A DNA stretch of 64,000 nt from an uncultured Blastocatellia bacterium (lineage in GTDB: Bacteria > Acidobacteriota > Blastocatellia > Pyrinomonadales > Pyrinomonadaceae), in NCBI GenBank assembly GCA_946480785.1, contig CAMLLD010000025.1:5933-69932 (forward strand). Direction: 5' to 3'. The first letter of the stretch is position 1; every line of letters begins with the position of its first letter. The notes under the pieces are model-generated. The model was not told where the DNA came from, made no database searches, and saw only the letters and a list, made by a program, of their open reading frames with translations. Below, in pieces: positions 59,722-64,000 of this stretch. Both the position numbers and the translations under genes were made by a program.

Positions 59722-61899
59722 ATGTCGCGCATGAAAATCTATTGCCTGCTCGTTCTGCTGCTGGTCCTCGTTTCGCCCGCTGCCGCGCAAGACGACCTGT
59801 CGTCGATCCGAAACTTCCTGCGCGTCAATAAAGACTTCTGCACCGGTGGCCAACCGAAGCTCGAACATCTCCAACAACTAAAAGCCGAAGGCGTGAAGGC
59901 CATCATCAACCTGCGCCAACCGAGCGAGCATCGCGCGGCCGAAGAGGAAGCGAAGGCGAAGGAGTTGGGCCTGCGCTACTTCAACATCCCCGTCGCGTTT
60001 GCCGATCCGAAGGACGAACAGGTCGATGAGTTTTTGAAGATCACCGACGACCCGGAAAACCGGCCGGCCTTCATTCACTGCACGGGCGCGATTCGCGTCG
60101 GCGCGTTCTGGATGATCAGGCGCGTCTTGCGCGACGGCTGGAAGATCGAAGACGCCCAGGCCGAAGCAGAAAAGATCGGTTTGCGTGAGAGCCCGCACCT
60201 CGTGGAGTTTGCGCGCAAGTACATCGAGAGCCATCGAAAAGCGGCGGCAACATTGCCGTCAACGCCGCTGACGTTTGGTTTGCTCAACGCCCGTTTCGAT
60301 CCAAGCGGCAGTTTTGGCATCCAGAGTCAGGAATGGCCGAAGCTCAGCGGCAACTGGAAAAACACGGGCGGCGAGATCGTGCTCCTCGTCGACGGCGTCG
60401 CGAATGAATCAGGCGGTTGCGATCAGCCGGGCAAGTATCGAGTAACTACCGACGGTCAACGCGTCATGCTCGCGCGCGTTGCCGATGAGTGCAAGCTGAG
60501 GCAGATCATGCTCGACGGCAGCACGTGGTTACCGGCGAGCGAAGCGCGGGCGAAACCGGCGCGCACGTTCGTCAGAACAGCGAGCGCACGCCCCACTGCG
60601 CGTGCGAGCGCAGCGACCGGAAGCTGGCCGTCGTTTCGTGGTCCAAACGCATCGGGCATCGCTGACGGACAGAACCTTCCCGACGAGTGGAACGCCAAAA
60701 CCGGTCAGAACATTCTCTGGCGCACGCCGATTCCCGGCCTGGCCCATTCGAGCCCGATCGTCTGGGGCAATCGCATTTACGTGACGACTGCGATCAGCAG
60801 CGATGCGAAAGCAACATTCAAACCGGGACTCTACGGCGACGGCGACGCGTCGCAGGATCGTTCGGTCCACAAGTGGATGATCTACGCGCTCGACAAACAC
60901 AGCGGCAAGATCGTTTGGGAACGCGTGGCTTTTGAAGGCGAGCCGCGCGAGAAGCGTCACATCAAAGCGACTTACGCCAACTCCACGCCCGCGACTGACG
61001 GCCGCATCGTCGTCGCGTGGTTCGGTTCCCAGGGCGTTTACGCGTACGACGTCGACGGTCGTTTTCTTTGGAAAGTCGATCTCGGCCGGCTCGATCTCGG
61101 TGCTTACGACATTCCGACCGTGGAATGGGGTTCGGCCAGTTCGCCGATTATCTGGAAAGACCTCGTCATTCTTCAGTGCGACACGCAGGCTGATTCGTTC
61201 ATCGTCGCTTTAAATGCAAACACGGGCGAGACGGTGTGGAAAACGGAGCGCGACGAATTGCCGTCGTGGGGCACGCCGACGATCGCCGTCACGTCGCAGG
61301 GTGAAGAGCTGATTGCGAATGCGTCGCATTTCATTCGCGGCTACGATCCGCGTACGGGCAAAGAGTTGTGGCGACTCGGCAAAAGCTCGAAAATCACCGC
61401 GCCGACACCGGTCTTCGCTGATGATTTAGTCGTGGTGGCGAGTGGGCGTGGACCAGAACGTCCGATCTTCGTTGTCAAAGCCGGAGCGCGCGGCGACTTA
61501 ACGCTGCCGGACGGCAAGACCAGCAGCGACGCCATCGTCTGGAGCCGCACCGGACGCGGCTCGTACCTGCCGACGCCGCTGATCTACAAAGGCAATCTCT
61601 ACGTGCTGAACAACAGCGGCGTTTTCGACGCGTACAACTTGAAAACCGGCGCCGAACTATATCGGCAACGATTGCCGCTCGTGGGCGATGGTTTCAGTGC
61701 TTCGCCGGTCGCGGCTGACGGCAAGATCTACTTATCCAATGAAGATGGTGAGATCCTGGTCATCGCTGCGGGTGAGAAGTTTACGCATCTCACCACGAAC
61801 TCGATGGGCGAGTTGTTGATGGCGACACCCGCGTTGTCCGAAGGCGTGATGTACGTTCGCACCGCGCAGAGCGTTTTCGCGATCGGCCGGAAGCAGTAA
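59722..61899 (+). CDS. Exported phosphatase-like domain fused to PQQ-type beta-propeller
   Basis: A 725-residue fusion. After a signal peptide (ending near PAAAQ) residues 25-155 match dual-specificity phosphatase-like proteins: the cysteine loop [12 protein letters not shown] (Cys120, Arg125) has four, not five, residues between Cys and Arg, as in the DSP-like fused phosphatases, and Asp95 may act as general acid. A lipocalin-like linker follows ([16 protein letters not shown] to LDGSTWLP, about 170-275). Residues 305-725 are a PQQ-like propeller starting [19 protein letters not shown], close to the gene at 38368. Activity on phosphoproteins outside the cytoplasm is speculative. It stands 18 bases after the membrane-protein gene. 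Confidence 0.85.
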   Translation: MSRMKIYCLLVLLLVLVSPAAAQDDLSSIRNFLRVNKDFCTGGQPKLEHLQQLKAEGVKAIINLRQPSEHRAAEEEAKAKELGLRYFNIPVAFADPKDEQVDEFLKITDDPENRPAFIHCTGAIRVGAFWMIRRVLRDGWKIEDAQAEAEKIGLRESPHLVEFARKYIESHRKAAATLPSTPLTFGLLNARFDPSGSFGIQSQEWPKLSGNWKNTGGEIVLLVDGVANESGGCDQPGKYRVTTDGQRVMLARVADECKLRQIMLDGSTWLPASEARAKPARTFVRTASARPTARASAATGSWPSFRGPNASGIADGQNLPDEWNAKTGQNILWRTPIPGLAHSSPIVWGNRIYVTTAISSDAKATFKPGLYGDGDASQDRSVHKWMIYALDKHSGKIVWERVAFEGEPREKRHIKATYANSTPATDGRIVVAWFGSQGVYAYDVDGRFLWKVDLGRLDLGAYDIPTVEWGSASSPIIWKDLVILQCDTQADSFIVALNANTGETVWKTERDELPSWGTPTIAVTSQGEELIANASHFIRGYDPRTGKELWRLGKSSKITAPTPVFADDLVVVASGRGPERPIFVVKAGARGDLTLPDGKTSSDAIVWSRTGRGSYLPTPLIYKGNLYVLNNSGVFDAYNLKTGAELYRQRLPLVGDGFSASPVAADGKIYLSNEDGEILVIAAGEKFTHLTTNSMGELLMATPALSEGVMYVRTAQSVFAIGRKQ

Positions 61900-61949
61900 C
61901 CGCGGATCTCACGAGCGACTACCGGACGAGTTTAAGCATTCAGCGATGA

Positions 61950-62822
61950 TCAAGACTTACCGGGGCGCGAATCAATCAACAGTCTGGCTCGTTCCTGAAG
62001 TTTCCGGGCTTCCGTCGGCCGATTCATAAGTTCGAGAAGTTGAGCGTAGTTGGTAAGATATTTTTTTTGCTCTGCTGCCGGAGCTTGAGGAACCAAGACC
62101 TTATCGATCGACGACTTGTAAACGCTTTCCGCAGAGTCGTAGTCGTGCCGTTCAATATATACCGCTGCGAGATTATTTAGACAGATCACGAGCGTCTCAA
62201 AAGTGTCTGCCGTGCGCTGGTTGGCTGGAAGGTTTAGTACGATGGTCGAGGCGCGGCGGTAAAATGTTTCCGCCTGAGCGTGGTTGCCCTGGTCCTGGTA
62301 AAGTTTGCCCAGGTTAAGGAGACTCGCCGCAGTATCGGGATGTTGTGCTCCTTGATATCGCTCTCTTAGTTCAAGGGCCTTCTGAAGCACTGCTTCTGAT
62401 TCTTCATACTTCTTTTGCTCGGACAACACGAGGCCCAGGTTACTCAACGCCAGCGCGTACTCGCTGTCGCTTTCACTCCTCGCGAGCTCCATTAAGCTCA
62501 CGAGTTTTCGGCACGATTGTTCGGCTTCGGGAAACTTCCGCTGAGCGCGAAGGGCTTCTCCCAATCCATTCAAACTCACGATCATCAGGTCAACTGAATG
62601 CTGGTCACCCTGATTTAACTTACCAGCCTCCGAAATTGCGGCTCGAAACAACTGTTCGGAACGAGCGTACTGACCTTGTTTCAGCGCGCTGAAACCCCGC
62701 TGAATATAAGCTTTCCAAGTCGCTTCTTTTGGTTGCGCAGCCGCGCCGATCGAGAGAACGGCAAGGAAAGCAATCACAGCGATCGCTTTCCAGCAAGTTG
62801 TCTTAGGATGCGAACTCCTCAT
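61950..62822 (-). CDS. Secreted TPR-repeat protein
   Basis: A 290-residue exported protein (signal peptide about 1-29, ending IGAAAQ) built from tetratricopeptide repeats of the 42-residue, kinesin-light-chain-like type: LNGLGEALRAQRKFPEAEQS, LSNLGLVLSEQKKYEESEAV, LLNLGKLYQDQGNHAQAET and LNNLAAVYIERHDYDSAES. Such proteins act as scaffolds. The codon usage and GC are lower than in the plus-strand genes to the left. It is last in a tight minus-strand operon, 2 bases after the preceding secreted unknown, and downstream of the lysozyme-like gene. Confidence 0.85.
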   Translation of the reverse strand: MRSSHPKTTCWKAIAVIAFLAVLSIGAAAQPKEATWKAYIQRGFSALKQGQYARSEQLFRAAISEAGKLNQGDQHSVDLMIVSLNGLGEALRAQRKFPEAEQSCRKLVSLMELARSESDSEYALALSNLGLVLSEQKKYEESEAVLQKALELRERYQGAQHPDTAASLLNLGKLYQDQGNHAQAETFYRRASTIVLNLPANQRTADTFETLVICLNNLAAVYIERHDYDSAESVYKSSIDKVLVPQAPAAEQKKYLTNYAQLLELMNRPTEARKLQERARLLIDSRPGKS

Positions 62823-62824
62823 AC

Positions 62825-63385
62825 TTAACGAACAGTGCGCCTTTGATAGCGCGTCCCATTGAATGCAAAGGTCTTGACTAATACTCGATTGGCCGTCGCG
62901 CTGGAGGCTCGTATGTCGCGTAAACCTTTGGTCCGGGTCGACAATACTTCGACTCCCAACGCGTCTGTCACAAGTACCAGCTCAAATCCGGTCGACGTCT
63001 TTCGGTAAACCCAGAACGGGCCGATATTCGCGCCCAGCAAACATGCGTTTTTCGGCATGACGATTAAGTCGTCCACATTGTTTGCGCCCAGATGAATCAC
63101 CGAAGCAACGAACCAGGAGGCGTCGATGACGTGCGGATCTTGTCCGTCTTCAAGGCACCCATGAGTTCTTGCATCTGTGCGCAAACTACGCAGCACTTCG
63201 TCGGGAATTGGGGCCGGTCGCTTCACCTCAACTTCAACCCCAAACCGCCTCTGCTCGTTACGAGCATTGCGTTGTGTGGCTAAAGCAGCAGAGAGACAAG
63301 CTCCAACAACGAGAAGTGCTGCGCAAGCGGACCTCAGTTTCCACCGCTGTGTAAACCTGCGAGCTTCAGACCACCATCTGCTCAT
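62825..63385 (-). CDS. Secreted protein of unknown function next to a lysozyme gene
   Basis: The start is the ATG giving MSRWWSEARRFTQRW, 1 base after the lysozyme-like gene; 13 extra residues upstream are judged spurious because they overlap that gene. The 186-residue product has a hydrophobic segment near residues 19-36 (ACAALLVVGACLSAALA). The body has two cysteines (THGCLEDG and PKNACLLG) and strands such as DLIVMPKN, GPFWVYRKTSTGFELVLVTD and ALGVEVLSTRTKGLRDIRAS. No family recognised. Between a lysozyme and a TPR gene it could be an accessory or immunity factor, but nothing in its sequence shows this. Confidence 0.7.
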   Translation of the reverse strand: MSRWWSEARRFTQRWKLRSACAALLVVGACLSAALATQRNARNEQRRFGVEVEVKRPAPIPDEVLRSLRTDARTHGCLEDGQDPHVIDASWFVASVIHLGANNVDDLIVMPKNACLLGANIGPFWVYRKTSTGFELVLVTDALGVEVLSTRTKGLRDIRASSATANRVLVKTFAFNGTRYQRRTVR

Positions 63386-63386
63386 A

Positions 63387-64000
63387 TCACTGCGTACACC
63401 TCTGCAAGGCATTATTGTACACATTCACCAGGCGATTCATTGGCCGTGTTCCCTGACCGTAAGGCGAACCGGGAAGACTGGCCCACTCGCGGTTACCATT
63501 AGTGATAGCCGTCTGTACATCACCAGCCATCAACGGCCCAATCATTCCCCGGCGTCTCATTAACGTGATCGCGCCTTGATCCTGCGAGCGAGGAGTGAAA
63601 TCCGGCAGTCCCAGCGAAGTCCAGGTTCTGTGCAGGAATTGATAACGTCCTGCTGCCGTACTTGTCAGATTCGGTCCGACTCTCACCAAGGCGTTCGGAT
63701 GGTCTGAGAAGTCTGTCACCGTAACGTTGCGACGACCGACCAGTTCCGGATGGGCGGGTGATCTTATGACCGTTCCGCGCACCACCGTTCCATAGTCAGC
63801 TCCTTCAGAAAAGGCGATGGTGTCCAACATGGCTCTAATGCGACAGTCAGCAATTGTGCTATCCGGTTGATGCGGATACCAACCGGTGACGTTTACAATA
63901 ACATCACCCGCCGGCTCAATTAACTGCGGTGTCTCCAGATTCACCGACGGATCTTCATCTACAACTAAGCGCTGTGTCGTGGTGGCAGGGGTTTTGGTTT
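63387..64000 (-). CDS. GH104 lambda-R-type lysozyme/transglycosylase domain, 5' part outside window
   Basis: The frame stays open to the window edge, so the start may lie beyond it; a GTG at 63944 would give 185 residues. The C-terminal part matches lambda R/GH104 enzymes that cleave the peptidoglycan glycan backbone: MLDTIAFSEGADYGTVVRG with the catalytic-region Glu, LTSTAAGRYQFLHRTWTSLG, DFTPRSQDQGAITLM and WASLPGSPYGQG. There is no sign of a phage module in the window. With the two following secreted proteins it makes a compact operon of lower GC, suggesting acquisition. It may serve in wall turnover, predation or competition, which is inference. Confidence 0.85.
   Translation of the reverse strand, partial: TKTPATTTQRLVVDEDPSVNLETPQLIEPAGDVIVNVTGWYPHQPDSTIADCRIRAMLDTIAFSEGADYGTVVRGTVIRSPAHPELVGRRNVTVTDFSDHPNALVRVGPNLTSTAAGRYQFLHRTWTSLGLPDFTPRSQDQGAITLMRRRGMIGPLMAGDVQTAITNGNREWASLPGSPYGQGTRPMNRLVNVYNNALQRCTQ

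Noticed and set aside
1..64000. tRNA, rRNA, integrase or insertion-sequence genes
   Set aside because: None was recognised by eye; a covariance-model search for tRNAs would be decisive, and a hit with a score typical of true tRNAs would overturn this.

Overview
The window reads as chromosomal DNA of a GC-rich (estimated about 59%, not computed), diderm, aerobic-type bacterium, most likely an Acidobacteriota of the Blastocatellia/Pyrinomonadales kind. Pointers are an Oar-like TonB-dependent outer-membrane protein with an N-terminal carboxypeptidase-regulatory domain, several lipoproteins, two large Ser/Thr kinases (one with a zinc ribbon and a SUMF1/FGE-like domain, one with a TolB-like domain and TPRs), PQQ-type beta-propellers and secreted serine hydrolases. 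No rRNA, tRNA, CRISPR array, insertion sequence or complete prophage was recognised. Taxonomy is inference; no database was searched.

Layout. 1-2.1 kb: C-terminus of a TonB-dependent receptor, a BNR-propeller lipoprotein with metal-binding-type Cys/His clusters and a CusF-like copper lipoprotein, overlapping genes that look like a copper module. 2.1-4.1 kb: thiol/redox and metal lipoproteins (PrxQ, a PCYCGC-type protein, a TlpA-like thioredoxin) plus a 53-residue acidic microprotein. 4.1-13.8 kb: a long minus-strand series: membrane dipeptidase, endonuclease IV, leucyl-tRNA synthetase, a zinc-ribbon kinase with an FGE-like domain, a TPR protein and a second zinc-ribbon membrane protein. 13.9-24.9 kb: branched-chain aminotransferase, a MazEF-type toxin-antitoxin pair, PilT, a RecB-like nuclease-fold protein, thiolase, two secreted unknowns, a PpiD/SurA-like foldase and TerC. 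25-33.8 kb: a cell-shape operon, FecR/FN3 protein, GAF-GGDEF cyclase, MreB, MreC, MreD, PBP2, RodA.

33.8-39.6 kb: YdcF, a P-loop kinase, a VOC protein, a serine hydrolase with TPR, a diadenylate-cyclase-fold protein (possible c-di-AMP synthase) and a PQQ-like propeller, tightly packed and partly overlapping. 39.6-45 kb (minus): an F-rich pentapeptide-repeat membrane protein, a Tat-exported serine hydrolase and a kinase-TolB-TPR receptor. 45-51.4 kb: secreted Cys-rich and YCF48-like proteins, a TPR-thioredoxin, a glycine-zipper protein, an S41 protease, a 500-bp non-coding composite repeat and a CvpA-CAP fusion. 51.6-61.9 kb: a complete TonB-dependent OMP, RecN, EttA, a membrane protein and a phosphatase-propeller fusion. 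61.9-64 kb (minus): a compositionally different operon of a TPR protein, a secreted unknown and a GH104-like lysozyme cut by the window edge.

The most interesting signals are (i) a seven-base palindrome, TGGWCCA, roughly five times over-represented and present in all three codon phases; (ii) a dispersed family of ATCTGTG/CACGGAT repeats, one of which lies inside recN; (iii) the composite palindrome-minisatellite element at 49.9-50.4 kb, with a small relative ahead of mreB; and (iv) the candidate c-di-AMP synthase coupled to a cell-wall-type hydrolase close to the elongasome genes.
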